Positions 6,788 through 14,950 of a stretch of 39,920 bases of DNA are shown piece after piece. Location of the stretch: positions 1-39,920 of the forward strand of contig JAFUGA010000032.1 of the NCBI GenBank assembly GCA_017469625.1. The letters are read 5' to 3'. A program made the position numbers and the translations under genes. Below the pieces are notes generated by a model that saw only the letters and a list, made by a program, of their open reading frames with translations, did not search any database and was not told the origin of the DNA. The stretch comes from Bacteroidales bacterium (GTDB lineage: Bacteria; Bacteroidota; Bacteroidia; Bacteroidales; P3). The number at the start of each line of letters is the position of its first letter. Position 1 is the stretch's first letter.

Positions 6788-7531
6788 ATGATAAGCAAAA
6801 ATTTACTAAAACAGATTGCCTCTTACAAACAAAAGAAATATAGACAAGAAGACAAGGTCTTTGTTGTGGAGGGAGAGAAATGTGTAAATGAGTTACTTCA
6901 TTCAGATTTTGAGATTGTATATCTTTGTGCTACAAAGAAGTGGTTTCAAAGAGGTATTTATTCAGATAAGTTCATAGAAGTAACAGAAAAAGAGTTGGAA
7001 AGAATAAGCAACCTTACAACCCCAGATAAAGTTCTTGCTGTCGTAAAACAAAAAGAGAGTAAAAGGATAGAAATAAAAGATGAACTGTATATTGCATTGG
7101 ACTGCATAAATAATCCTGGAAACTTAGGCACTATCATAAGATTAGCCACTTGGTTCGGTATAAAAAATATCATTTGCAACAAAGAGTCCGCCGAATGCTA
7201 CAATCCAAAAGTTGTACAAGCAAGTATGGGGGCTATATTTAGAGTTAATATCTTTTACACAGAGTTAGATAAATTTATAAATACAATAGACAAAGACTTT
7301 CCTATTTATTGCACTGTTATAGAAGGAGGACAAAATATCTACAATGCAGAACTTACGAAAAAAGGTCTTATAATCATAGGCAACGAATCAAGAGGAATAA
7401 ATAGCGAACTAAGAAAAAGAATAAACAGACCTATAACCATACCGAATTTTTCTGAAAACAAAGAAATAGAATCTCTTAACGCCTCTATTGCTTCTGCTAT
7501 TGTATTATCAGAATTCAAAAGAAGAGTGTAA
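6788..7531 (+). CDS. TrmH/SpoU-family RNA 2'-O-methyltransferase
   Basis: 247 residues. Residues ~1-90 form an RNA-binding substrate domain (VFVVEGEKCVNELL). The SPOUT methyltransferase part has the three SpoU motifs: NNPGNLGTIIRLATWFG (motif 1, with the conserved N and R), LIIIGNESRGI (motif 2) and IPNFSENKEIESLNASIASA (motif 3, AdoMet knot). Such enzymes methylate the 2'-OH of a ribose in rRNA or tRNA. The exact target (23S G2251-like, other rRNA or tRNA) cannot be assigned by eye. It lies after the ribosomal protein operon but is separated from it by a terminator; no clear promoter seen. Confidence 0.9.
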   Translation: MISKNLLKQIASYKQKKYRQEDKVFVVEGEKCVNELLHSDFEIVYLCATKKWFQRGIYSDKFIEVTEKELERISNLTTPDKVLAVVKQKESKRIEIKDELYIALDCINNPGNLGTIIRLATWFGIKNIICNKESAECYNPKVVQASMGAIFRVNIFYTELDKFINTIDKDFPIYCTVIEGGQNIYNAELTKKGLIIIGNESRGINSELRKRINRPITIPNFSENKEIESLNASIASAIVLSEFKRRV

Positions 7532-7556
7532 GAAATTCTATTCCACAAAAACTTTT

Positions 7557-8081
7557 CTATAACTTTTTCAGTTGATACAACAAACCATTTAATATAAAGT
7601 AAAAACTATTATCTCTTTTCTCTAAAATCATAGTATTGTCTTCATCATTAAGAAAATAGTTTTTACCTTCTATATTATCAAAGTCTATTTCTACTATAGT
7701 TTCATAATAATTATAAGTAATAGACTTCTTTCCTATTATATGCTTTATTTGTTTATCATCTATGATTATAGTATCAACTTTTGACGTTGCAATGGATAAA
7801 ATTCTTCCATCTATATCTGTTTCTATATCCATAGAATTAAAATCTACACTTGTTAATTTTACAACCTTAGAAAAAAAGTTAAACTTATTGAAGTCTTTTA
7901 TTGATTTATGTTCTATAGAATTGTCTAAAATCTTTTCTATATTTGTCGCATTACAATTACCAATCTCTCCATAGACACCTATATTTTCAACAATATATCT
8001 TCCATTTTGAGCAAATACCTCAACATTTAAAACACATAATAAGAAAATAAATAATAGTGCTACTAATTTATATAGTTTCAT
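7557..8081 (-). CDS. Secreted hypothetical protein
   Basis: 174 residues with a clear Sec signal peptide (LYKLVALLFIFLLCVLNVEV, cleavage likely after FAQ). The mature part is beta-rich and acidic (IETDIDGRILSIATSKVDTI, then IVEIDFDNIEGKNYFLNDED), with no lipobox, no sorting domain and no motif I recognise. It probably ends in the periplasm. It converges with the RNA methyltransferase gene (25 bases apart) and has its own promoter element at 8143-8150, so it is likely a single-gene unit. Confidence 0.65.
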   Translation of the reverse strand: MKLYKLVALLFIFLLCVLNVEVFAQNGRYIVENIGVYGEIGNCNATNIEKILDNSIEHKSIKDFNKFNFFSKVVKLTSVDFNSMDIETDIDGRILSIATSKVDTIIIDDKQIKHIIGKKSITYNYYETIVEIDFDNIEGKNYFLNDEDNTMILEKRDNSFYFILNGLLYQLKKL

Positions 8082-8142
8082 AATACAGAATATTTAGTTT
8101 ATATAGTTTATAATCATAGTTTTAGAAGATTATTTCCATTTG

Positions 8143-8150
8143 CAAAGATA
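8143..8150 (-). promoter_or_regulatory. -7 promoter element of the gene at 7557-8081
   Basis: TATCTTTG on the minus strand, 61 bases before the start codon. The nearest -33 TTTG is 23 bases away, longer than usual. The rest of 8082-8385 holds only the two divergent promoters and AT-rich DNA. Confidence 0.45.
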
Positions 8151-8327
8151 TAACTTTTTTGGAATCAATTCCACAAAAGTTAAGTTTTTACAATTTATAA
8201 TCTAAAAAAATCAAGTAAAATTCTTTTCTAAAAACAGCAAAATTTTAAAGTATCTTTCAAAGTTGTTATTCTGAAATAGAAATACAATAAATAGACAAAA
8301 TATTTTCAAATTTTTATAATATTTCTT

Positions 8328-8358
8328 TTTGTTTTTATCAAAAAAATATCTATATTTG
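8328..8358 (+). promoter_or_regulatory. Promoter of the T9SS gene at 8386
   Basis: TTTG (8328-8331), 19 bases, TATATTTG (8351-8358): full consensus, 27 bases before the start codon. Confidence 0.75.
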
Positions 8359-8385
8359 CAAAATGAAAATCAAAAATTTTGAGTT

Positions 8386-9327
8386 ATGAAACATTTAGTA
8401 AAATTTTTATTTGTAATTTTTGTTTTTACTCTATTTAGTAAAAACGTTTCGGCTTCTGTTCCCGATACAAGTCATTATTACAAACCATATTTTGTTAATG
8501 ATTGTATGGGTAATTTGGCAAATAACTTAGATTTAACCTGCTTGAATGGTGGCAGAGGCGCAAACTATTCTGAATTAGCCCAACCATATATTTTACCAGA
8601 AGGAGAATCTATTAGAATAAATGGAGTCGGATTCTTAGGAAAGTTTTATTACGGTGCAGGTTATATGGACTCCTATTTTCGCAATATAAATATTTATCAA
8701 GAGGGGAGACTTATATTGAGTGTACCTTATGACACCTGTATAGTTATGGGAGGTTATGTCGGTTCTGAAACTTTTCATAATATTTATTTTGAAGAAGATT
8801 TAGTTCTAACAGGTAGTTTTTTAGTATCAATAGAAACTTTTCCATTGGATTATAATCCATATTTACATACCCGTATGTATGGCAAAGAAACTTATTGCGA
8901 GAGTTTTAATTTGGAAGATAGGGAAGCCTACCACCCACTTGGGAAAATGGGTAATGAATGGGTGAAAATAGATGATGTTTTATTTCCATCTATGTACAAT
9001 CCTTGCGATACGTGTCTTAGATTTTTGTATATTTTTCCTATACTTGTGCCAGAGGAAAATGATGATAATGAAGAAAGTTCTTTAAGTGAGGTTGTAGAAA
9101 ATAGTGTCAATGTTTCACCTAATCCTGCAAAAGATTTTGTAAATATTTCTTGCAAAGAAATGATTACAAATATAGATATTAAAGATATAACAGGCAGAAC
9201 CTTAATCTCTAAACAATATTTTGATAACAATATACAAATAGATACAAAATCCTTACAGCAAGGTTGTTATATCTTAAACATAAAAACAAACTCCAACTCT
9301 TACTCCGAAAAGTTGATAATAAAATAA
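8386..9327 (+). CDS. Secreted protein with T9SS type A sorting domain
   Basis: 313 residues. Signal peptide at the start (VKFLFVIFVFTLFSKNVSAS). The middle (~25-220) is beta-rich and looks like a jelly-roll or lectin-like module (INGVGFLGKFYYG, LTGSFLVSIETFPLDYN), but I do not recognise the family. An acidic linker (PEENDDNEESSLSEVV) precedes the C-terminal sorting domain of ~75 residues (VSPNPAKDFVNISC, then IKDITGRTLIS, then GCYILNIKT, ending KLIIK). T9SS would export it to the surface or medium. Single-gene unit with its own promoter; 21-bp repeat array B follows. Confidence 0.85.
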   Translation: MKHLVKFLFVIFVFTLFSKNVSASVPDTSHYYKPYFVNDCMGNLANNLDLTCLNGGRGANYSELAQPYILPEGESIRINGVGFLGKFYYGAGYMDSYFRNINIYQEGRLILSVPYDTCIVMGGYVGSETFHNIYFEEDLVLTGSFLVSIETFPLDYNPYLHTRMYGKETYCESFNLEDREAYHPLGKMGNEWVKIDDVLFPSMYNPCDTCLRFLYIFPILVPEENDDNEESSLSEVVENSVNVSPNPAKDFVNISCKEMITNIDIKDITGRTLISKQYFDNNIQIDTKSLQQGCYILNIKTNSNSYSEKLIIK

Positions 9328-9377
9328 AAACGCATTTTTTACCGAATATAATTTTTCAACATTTTAATTATACTCCT

Positions 9378-9545
9378 ACCAAACGAAGTTCTATTTTTAT
9401 AGAACTTCGTTTTAACTTTCTAAAACTTGATTCTAATTTCGTAGAACTTTGTTTTAGAATTCTCTTTCTTTGTTTTAGAATTTTAAAACTTTGTTTCGTG
9501 AAATTAAAACAAAGAAAGAGTTTTTTATCTCTTTGTTTTATTTTT
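9378..9545 (+). repeat. 21-bp repeat array B (8 units)
   Basis: Eight units in exact 21-bp register with the core CTTTGTTTTA or its variants at positions 7-16. It lies between convergent genes. The last units contain AAAACAAAG and CTTTGTTTT in opposite orientation and may fold as a terminator for both genes. Confidence 0.9.
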
Positions 9546-9580
9546 TGAAAGTTTAAAATCTGTTTATTGGGAAAAGAATT

Positions 9581-9853
9581 CTATTTATCTTCATAATGAC
9601 CGTAAGATGAGATAACTACTACAATTATTTCAGTATCTCTTATTTCGTAAACCAAACGATGTTTTTCAGTTATGCGTCTTGACCATTGGTTTGCACGATT
9701 TCCTTTTAACTTTTCAGGTTTTCCTGTCCCTGTTTTTGGGCGTTGCCTTAGTTCTTTAAGTAAAGAAACTGCTTTTTTCAATGCTTTAGGTTCAGATTTC
9801 TTTAGTTTTGCTAAATCTATCTTGGATTTATCGGAGAATTTTATTCTATACAT
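9581..9853 (-). CDS. YoeB/Txe-family mRNA interferase toxin
   Basis: 90 residues, usual length. RelE-superfamily fold with the YoeB-type catalytic set visible: Glu in GTGKPEKLKG (~residue 46), Arg in QWSRRITEKHRLVYEI (~60-75) and the C-terminal His-Tyr in SSYGHYEDK. YoeB toxins bind the ribosome and cut mRNA at the A site. The gene starts 1 base after the antitoxin stop, the standard antitoxin-first arrangement. All key residues are kept, so it should be active, unlike the remnant at 3590-3640. Confidence 0.9.
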   Translation of the reverse strand: MYRIKFSDKSKIDLAKLKKSEPKALKKAVSLLKELRQRPKTGTGKPEKLKGNRANQWSRRITEKHRLVYEIRDTEIIVVVISSYGHYEDK

Positions 9854-9854
9854 A

Positions 9855-10112
9855 CTACAAAGAATCTATAAAAGCATCTAATTCTTCATCGCTTGATACT
9901 AAGGTATAATTTCCATTATCTACGTCCTTAATAACATTGTCAATCATAGCAAAAAATTCTTCTTTTGTAAGAAGAGTATCGTCTTTTGCGGTTTCTTGTT
10001 TGCTATTTTCTTTGATAAACAAACTTAAATCCTTCAGTAATTTCGGATCTCTGATATTTAGAACACTTTTTATAATATCGTATTGTTGTCTTTCTATTGT
10101 TAATGACGGCAT
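9855..10112 (-). CDS. Antitoxin of the YoeB/Txe-type toxin
   Basis: 85 residues with the start at 10112 (MPSLTIERQQYD). A longer frame from 10133 would use TTG and overlap the -7 promoter element, so the shorter form is preferred. The N-terminal half is helical and probably forms the DNA-binding dimer; the acidic C-terminal half (TKEEFFAMIDNVIKDVDNGN) would wrap the toxin. It is paralogous to the orphan antitoxin at 3643-3909 (shared TKEEFFAMID). Such antitoxins repress their own promoter; the promoter lies directly upstream. Confidence 0.85.
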   Translation of the reverse strand: MPSLTIERQQYDIIKSVLNIRDPKLLKDLSLFIKENSKQETAKDDTLLTKEEFFAMIDNVIKDVDNGNYTLVSSDEELDAFIDSL

Positions 10113-10130
10113 AATCTGAAATGTTTTTTG

Positions 10131-10161
10131 CAAAAGTACAAATAATTATTGAATTAACAAG
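10131..10161 (-). promoter_or_regulatory. Promoter of the YoeB/Txe-type operon
   Basis: On the minus strand: CTTG (10158-10161), 19 bases, TACTTTTG (10131-10138). The -7 match is complete and the -33 is partial. Its position fixes the antitoxin start at 10112. Confidence 0.65.
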
Positions 10162-10467
10162 GTTTAATATCTAAAATACCCCTCTTTATTGTTATTCTGT
10201 AGAATATTGTTTCACCCAAATGAAACAAAAAGGTAGATTTTTTAAATAATACATTACTGTTCTAAAATACCACTTAGTATTCTAAAAATATGGTTATAGT
10301 GTTCTAAAATACTTTTTCTAAAATCTAAAACAAAGTTTTATGGTGATAGTATAAAAGAAAACTGTTCTAAATTTCCTTTTTTTAGAACAGTAGGTTATGA
10401 TTTTTATATTTTTAGAATAAGATTGTTATTTTTTAAGTAAAATTTTAAGATTTTCAAAGCATATTTT
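10162..10467. other. AT-rich intergenic stretch with TTCTAAAATAC-like repeats
   Basis: About 300 bases with no gene. TTCTAAAATAC or near copies occur three times, and a segment near 10362 (AAACTGTTCTAAATTTCC) resembles short segments at 20363 and 33098 next to 21-bp arrays. No clear terminator for ung. Confidence 0.4.
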
Positions 10468-11130
10468 CTACCACTGTATAGGTGAAATATTGTTTTGAAT
10501 TAGGTATTCGTTTGTTTTGGAAAAATGTTTGTTGCCGAAAAATCCTCTATATGCAGAAAGAGGTGATGGGTGTGGAGAAGAAAGTACAAGATGTTTAGTT
10601 TTGTCTATTAAAGAAGATTTTTTTATAGCAAAAGCACCCCACAACAAAAAGACAAGATGTTCTTTCTTTTCACTCAATATTTTTATTACCGCATCGGTAA
10701 AAACCTCCCAACCTTTGTTTTGGTGCGAGCCTGCTTTGTGTGCTTCTACCGTAAGGGTAGAATTTAAAAGCAAAACACCCTGCTGAGCCCACCTTGTAAG
10801 GTCTCCGTTATTTGATGGTTTAATACCCAAATCGTTTTCTATCTCCTTGTAAATATTTACCAAAGATGGTGGTATGTTTATATCTTTTGGAACAGAAAAA
10901 CACAAGCCATGTGCCTGCCCTTCTTCATGATAGGGGTCTTGTCCTATGATTACAACCTTGGTATCTTTGAACGAACAAAGGTTAAAAGCATTAAAAATTT
11001 TGTTTCCTTTAGGATAAACCAAGATAGTTTTATACGCATTTCGCACAAAATCAACCAAATTTTCAAAATATTCCTTATCAAATTCGGTTTGCAAAACTTC
11101 TCTCCAACTTTCTTCTATTTTTACTTTCAT
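10468..11130 (-). CDS. ung: Uracil-DNA glycosylase (family 1)
   Basis: 220 residues, the normal family-1 length. Motifs: water-activating loop GQDPYHEEGQAHGLCFS (~62-78, catalytic Asp), uracil-binding LLLNSTLTVE, and the DNA-intercalation loop HPSPLSAYRGFFG near residue 186. It removes uracil from DNA by hydrolysing the N-glycosidic bond, starting base-excision repair. The gene runs opposite to the small secreted protein gene at 11247. No clear promoter was found, so it may start at a weaker element in the ~115 bases between them. Confidence 0.96.
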   Translation of the reverse strand: MKVKIEESWREVLQTEFDKEYFENLVDFVRNAYKTILVYPKGNKIFNAFNLCSFKDTKVVIIGQDPYHEEGQAHGLCFSVPKDINIPPSLVNIYKEIENDLGIKPSNNGDLTRWAQQGVLLLNSTLTVEAHKAGSHQNKGWEVFTDAVIKILSEKKEHLVFLLWGAFAIKKSSLIDKTKHLVLSSPHPSPLSAYRGFFGNKHFSKTNEYLIQNNISPIQW

Positions 11131-11184
11131 ACCTTATAAAACGCAAGATGTTTGTAAATATTGCAAAACTTTTTTGAAGAAAAA

Positions 11185-11216
11185 TTTGTTTTATTCAAAA
11201 TATGTTTATAACTTTG
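11185..11216 (+). promoter_or_regulatory. Promoter of the gene at 11247
   Basis: TTTG (11185-11188), 20 bases, TAACTTTG (11209-11216), 30 bases before the start codon. Confidence 0.7.
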
Positions 11217-11246
11217 CAACCTCTAATATAATTGATTACAACAAAG

Positions 11247-11657
11247 ATGATTACCAAACAAAAAATATATAACACCATACGTACAAAGCACAAAACACCT
11301 TTGGCTTTGCTGTGTTTGTTGTTTTTGTGTTTGGCTTACAATCAAGGAGAAAAAACAGATTCTTCTGTAAAGACTGTATTCAATTTTAATACTAAAATAC
11401 TTATATCTCATCTTTCACATACATGTTCTGCTTCTGATATTGACACACAAGAAGTTCCGTTCTCAAAGAGAGAAACAGAATTTGCTATAACGAAGAATAG
11501 ATACTTTGCTTTGGATAATGATGAGAATGGAATATTGTTTTCCTATGACAAATATTTGAAAAGATATTCTCTAATCTACTCTTCATCTATCAAAGACAAG
11601 GAAAGTAAATACGTTTCTTGCAAATCATTGCAACAACTCGGGACTCTATTGATTTAG
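11247..11657 (+). CDS. Small hypothetical protein, probably exported
   Basis: 136 residues. The start at 11247 is the first ATG after the promoter; a longer frame would need a TTG. The N-terminus is basic, then hydrophobic (TPLALLCLLFLCLAYNQ), as in a signal peptide or single membrane anchor. The rest is polar with a short beta-type run (NGILFSYDKYLKRYSLIYSS). No family recognised. A promoter matching the full consensus supports expression. It is not in an operon: 375 bases separate it from korA. Confidence 0.5.
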   Translation: MITKQKIYNTIRTKHKTPLALLCLLFLCLAYNQGEKTDSSVKTVFNFNTKILISHLSHTCSASDIDTQEVPFSKRETEFAITKNRYFALDNDENGILFSYDKYLKRYSLIYSSSIKDKESKYVSCKSLQQLGTLLI

Positions 11658-11819
11658 AAAAAAGTATAGGTTTTTAATTAAATTCTTTTGTTTTTACGAA
11701 AAATGATGTTGAAAGCGTGCTTTCTTTTGTTTTAACACCATTTTACGCTTTCGGCAATATGGGACATTAAAAACTGAAAACTTTTTTTTAAATTTAGAAA
11801 TTCTTTTGAAACAATATAT

Positions 11820-11853
11820 AAGGGATACGAGAAAAGGTTTGCTCGTGTCCCTT
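11820..11853 (+). terminator. Hairpin upstream of korA
   Basis: AAGGGATACGAG pairs with CTCGTGTCCCTT (12 pairs, one wobble) around a 10-base loop. The T-run is weak. It lies 160 bases after the gene at 11247 and 115 bases before the korA promoter. It may end the upstream transcript; the rest of 11658-12032 holds no gene I can support. Confidence 0.45.
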
Positions 11854-11966
11854 AGTTTGTTACGTGGGTTGTGTATCTATGTTTGTTTTGTAAAATTTCA
11901 TTTCTGTAAAACTATAGGTTTTTCAAATAAAAATTGTAAAAATTCTCTTATTCCAATAAGTTGTCG

Positions 11967-11974
11967 TACCTTTG
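11967..11974 (+). promoter_or_regulatory. -7 promoter element of korAB
   Basis: TACCTTTG fits TAnnTTTG, 58 bases before the korA start. The -33 region is not a good match. Confidence 0.5.
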
Positions 11975-12032
11975 CAAAATTATTTAAACACATAAAGTTA
12001 GAAAAAAAGAAAAAAAACACTTTTAGTATATT

Positions 12033-13883
12033 ATGACAACAAAAGTTGTAAAAAAAGAAGATGCTGTTGTGAGATTTGCAGGAGATAGTGGCGATGGAAT
12101 GCAACTTTCTGGTACATTATTCTCAGACACATCTGCATTAGATGGTAACGATATAGCAACGTTCCCAGATTATCCAGCAGAGATTAGGGCTCCTCACAAT
12201 ACCATAGCAGGAGTTTCCGGCTTTCAAGTTCATATAGGAAAAACTATTTATTCCTCTGGGGATAAAGCAGATGTTCTTGTATGTATGAACCCTGCCTCTT
12301 TGAAATCAAATCTTAAATGGGCTATAAAAGGTGCTACTATTATAGTAGATGCAGACACATTTACAGAAGATGCTATAAAGAAAGCAGGCTATGAAACAAA
12401 CCCTTTGGACTCCGATGAGTTTTTGGGTTACAACATAGTAAAAGCACCTATTACTACTTTAACATTAGAGGCTGTAAAAGACGTATTTTCAGATAGAAAA
12501 AGTGCTATTCGTTGCAGAAATATGTTTGCTTTAGGTATGATTTTCTTCATATTTGGAAAACAGACTACACATGCAGACGAATATTTGCAGACAAAGTTTA
12601 AAAATAAACCTGAAGTCATAGAAGCAAACAAAAAAGTAATACGTGCAGGTTATAATTACTGTGAAAATGTTGATATACAAGAAACACCACTGCAAAGACT
12701 TTCTGTAGATACAGCAGATATGCCAAAAGGAAAATATCGCAATATTACAGGAAACATTGCAACGGCTTGGGGTTTGCTTGCTGCTGCAGAAAAAGCACAT
12801 CTAAATCTTTTCCTTGGTTCCTACCCTATTACTCCGGCTACAGATATTATGGTAGAACTTGCAAAAAGAAAATCTTTAGGTGCAAGAGTTTTTCAAGCAG
12901 AAGATGAAATTGCAGGTATATGTTCTGCTATAGGAGCATCTTTTGCAGGTAGTCTGGCTTGTACTTCTACTTCTGGTCCGGGCTTGTCATTAAAGAGCGA
13001 AGCCTTAGGTTTAGCCGTTATGACAGAACTTCCTTTGGTTGTCATAGATGTACAACGTGGAGGTCCATCTACAGGTATGCCTACAAAGACAGAACAAGCC
13101 GATTTAAATCAAGCTTTATTTGGTAGAAACGGTGAAGCACCATGCATAATCATAGCACCATCTACTTCTGCCAACTGTTTCTATTGGGCTTTTGAAGCAG
13201 CAAAACTTGCTTTGGAAACTATGACTCCTGTAATCTTTCTTTCAGATGCATATCTTGGAAACGGCTCTCAACTATTTAGAATACCAAAGATGAGTGACTT
13301 TCCTACTATTCACCCACCTTTTGCTACACCAAACGACCCAGAATATCAACCTTACAGAAGGGACCCTAAAACTCTTGTAAGACAATGGGCTATTCCTGGT
13401 ATGGACGGTCTAAGACACAGAATAGGAGGTTTGGAAAAGACAGACGGAAAAGGCGAAGTATCTACAGACAATCTTAACCATGAGAAAATGGTTACTTATC
13501 GTAAAGAAAAGATTGACCGTTTGGCTGAACGTCTTCCTTTGCAAGAGGTTTATGGAGATGAGGATTCAGAACTACTTGTCATAGGTTGGGGAGGAACACA
13601 CGGTGCTTTGAAAACCGCTGTTAATGAACTAAGACAAGAAGGCAAAAAGATAGCATATACACATTTTAATTATATATGTCCTTTACCAAAAAATACAGGA
13701 GATATACTTAAGAAATACAAAAAGATAGTTGTATGTGAGTTGAATATGGGACAGTTTGTAAATTACCTAAGAATGAATTTCCAAGGCACAATGTTCTATC
13801 AATACAACAAAGTTCAAGGTTTGCCTTTTGAGGTTTCAGAATTAAAAGAAGAGTTTAATAAACTAATGAATAAAGGAGAATAA
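12033..13883 (+). CDS. korA: 2-oxoacid:ferredoxin oxidoreductase, fused gamma/alpha subunit (KorA type)
   Basis: 616 residues, the size of the fused form. Residues ~10-195 are the gamma-like domain (VVRFAGDSGDGMQLSGTLFS; FPDYPAEIRAP). From ~230 comes the pyrimidine-binding alpha domain (FLGSYPITPATDIMVELA; QAEDEIAGICSAIGASFAG; TSTSGPGLSLKSEALGLAV), then a transketolase-C-like domain near the end. With KorB it oxidatively decarboxylates a 2-oxoacid, most likely 2-oxoglutarate, to the acyl-CoA and reduces ferredoxin; the reverse reaction is possible in anaerobes. korB follows after 2 bases. No delta (ferredoxin) subunit gene is next to it, as usual for the two-subunit Kor of Bacteroidetes. Substrate choice is by family resemblance. 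Confidence 0.93.
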   Translation: MTTKVVKKEDAVVRFAGDSGDGMQLSGTLFSDTSALDGNDIATFPDYPAEIRAPHNTIAGVSGFQVHIGKTIYSSGDKADVLVCMNPASLKSNLKWAIKGATIIVDADTFTEDAIKKAGYETNPLDSDEFLGYNIVKAPITTLTLEAVKDVFSDRKSAIRCRNMFALGMIFFIFGKQTTHADEYLQTKFKNKPEVIEANKKVIRAGYNYCENVDIQETPLQRLSVDTADMPKGKYRNITGNIATAWGLLAAAEKAHLNLFLGSYPITPATDIMVELAKRKSLGARVFQAEDEIAGICSAIGASFAGSLACTSTSGPGLSLKSEALGLAVMTELPLVVIDVQRGGPSTGMPTKTEQADLNQALFGRNGEAPCIIIAPSTSANCFYWAFEAAKLALETMTPVIFLSDAYLGNGSQLFRIPKMSDFPTIHPPFATPNDPEYQPYRRDPKTLVRQWAIPGMDGLRHRIGGLEKTDGKGEVSTDNLNHEKMVTYRKEKIDRLAERLPLQEVYGDEDSELLVIGWGGTHGALKTAVNELRQEGKKIAYTHFNYICPLPKNTGDILKKYKKIVVCELNMGQFVNYLRMNFQGTMFYQYNKVQGLPFEVSELKEEFNKLMNKGE

Positions 13884-13885
13884 TC

Positions 13886-14905
13886 ATGATAGAACGTTCA
13901 AATGTAGCATTAACAAAAGCAGATTTTGCTTCAAATCAAATGGTGAAATGGTGTCCTGGTTGTGGCGACCACGCTATTTTGGCAGCCGTTCATAATGTTT
14001 TTCCTAAGATAAACTACAAGAAAGAGGACTATTGCATCGTTTCTGGTATAGGTTGTTCTTCCAGATTTCCATATTATGTAAATTCTTACGGCTTTCACGG
14101 TATTCATGGAAGACCTGCTGCCATTGCAACAGGAGTAAAGATAGCCAATCCTAAACTTTCTGTTTGGATAACAACAGGGGACGGAGATAGTACTGCTATA
14201 GGTGGTAACCATTTTATGCACCTTATCCGTAGAAATATGGACGTAAATCTTATAATGTTCAATAACCGTATCTATGGTTTAACAAAAGGACAGTACTCCC
14301 CTACTACCAAACAAGGACAGGTTACAAAAACTTCTCCTTTTGGTGTTATAGATTATCAACTTAATCCCGGAGAACTTGTTCTTGGTGTAAGAGGAACGTT
14401 TTTCGCTCGTGCTATAGATTCTCAAAGTGCTTCTTTGCAAACGGTTTGCGAACGTATGGCTGCACACGATGGTTGTGCTGTAGTAGAAGTTCTTCAAAAC
14501 TGTATGATATTTAACAATGGAACTCATGCAGATGTTACCGACAAAGAACTAAGAGAAGACAGACAACTATGGGTAGAACATGGCAAACCAATGATTTTTG
14601 GTAAGAACAGAGATAAAGGTTTGGTTATGATAGGTAGAAGTCTTAAGGTTGTGAAAATAGGAGAAGGTATAACAGAAAAAGATATTCTTGTCCATGATGA
14701 AACAACCGAAGATACAGGTATTCATCATATGCTTGCCCAAATGCGACCACCAGAATATCCTATGGTGTTTGGTGTAATCCGTGCAGTGAAAAAACCAACA
14801 TACAATCAAATGTTCCAGGAACAAGAGGAAGAACAAAAACTACATGGTTCAGTAAGAAATGTAGATGAGTTGTTAAACTCTGGCGAAACGTGGGAAATAA
14901 AATAA
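13886..14905 (+). CDS. korB: 2-oxoacid:ferredoxin oxidoreductase, beta subunit (KorB type)
   Basis: 339 residues. Thiamine diphosphate-binding subunit: Cys ligands of a [4Fe-4S] cluster in KWCPGCGDHAIL (~22-33) and GIGCSS, and the TPP-Mg motif GDGDSTAIGGNH followed by NNRIYGLTKGQYSPT. It carries out the decarboxylation and passes electrons to ferredoxin. It follows korA by 2 bases with an AAAGGAG sequence just before its start, so the two are made together. A hairpin ends the operon and is shared with the convergent folC gene. Confidence 0.94.
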   Translation: MIERSNVALTKADFASNQMVKWCPGCGDHAILAAVHNVFPKINYKKEDYCIVSGIGCSSRFPYYVNSYGFHGIHGRPAAIATGVKIANPKLSVWITTGDGDSTAIGGNHFMHLIRRNMDVNLIMFNNRIYGLTKGQYSPTTKQGQVTKTSPFGVIDYQLNPGELVLGVRGTFFARAIDSQSASLQTVCERMAAHDGCAVVEVLQNCMIFNNGTHADVTDKELREDRQLWVEHGKPMIFGKNRDKGLVMIGRSLKVVKIGEGITEKDILVHDETTEDTGIHHMLAQMRPPEYPMVFGVIRAVKKPTYNQMFQEQEEEQKLHGSVRNVDELLNSGETWEIK

Positions 14906-14920
14906 TAAAATTTGAAAACA

Positions 14921-14950
14921 AAAGGCTACGAGAGAATTTTCGTAGCCTTT
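14921..14950. terminator. Bidirectional terminator between korB and folC
   Basis: AAAGGCTACG pairs perfectly with CGTAGCCTTT around a 10-base loop, with A- and T-rich flanks. It lies between the convergent korB and folC stops and overlaps the folC stop by two bases. Confidence 0.85.

Noticed and set aside
9264-9548. 94-codon plus-strand frame at the end of the T9SS gene as a real gene
   Set aside because: It starts inside the T9SS coding sequence and runs into the repeat array; it has no promoter or start site of its own and is explained by the 21-bp period.
9855-10133. Antitoxin start at 10133
   Set aside because: It would use a TTG inside the -7 promoter box; the ATG at 10112 is downstream of the predicted transcription start.
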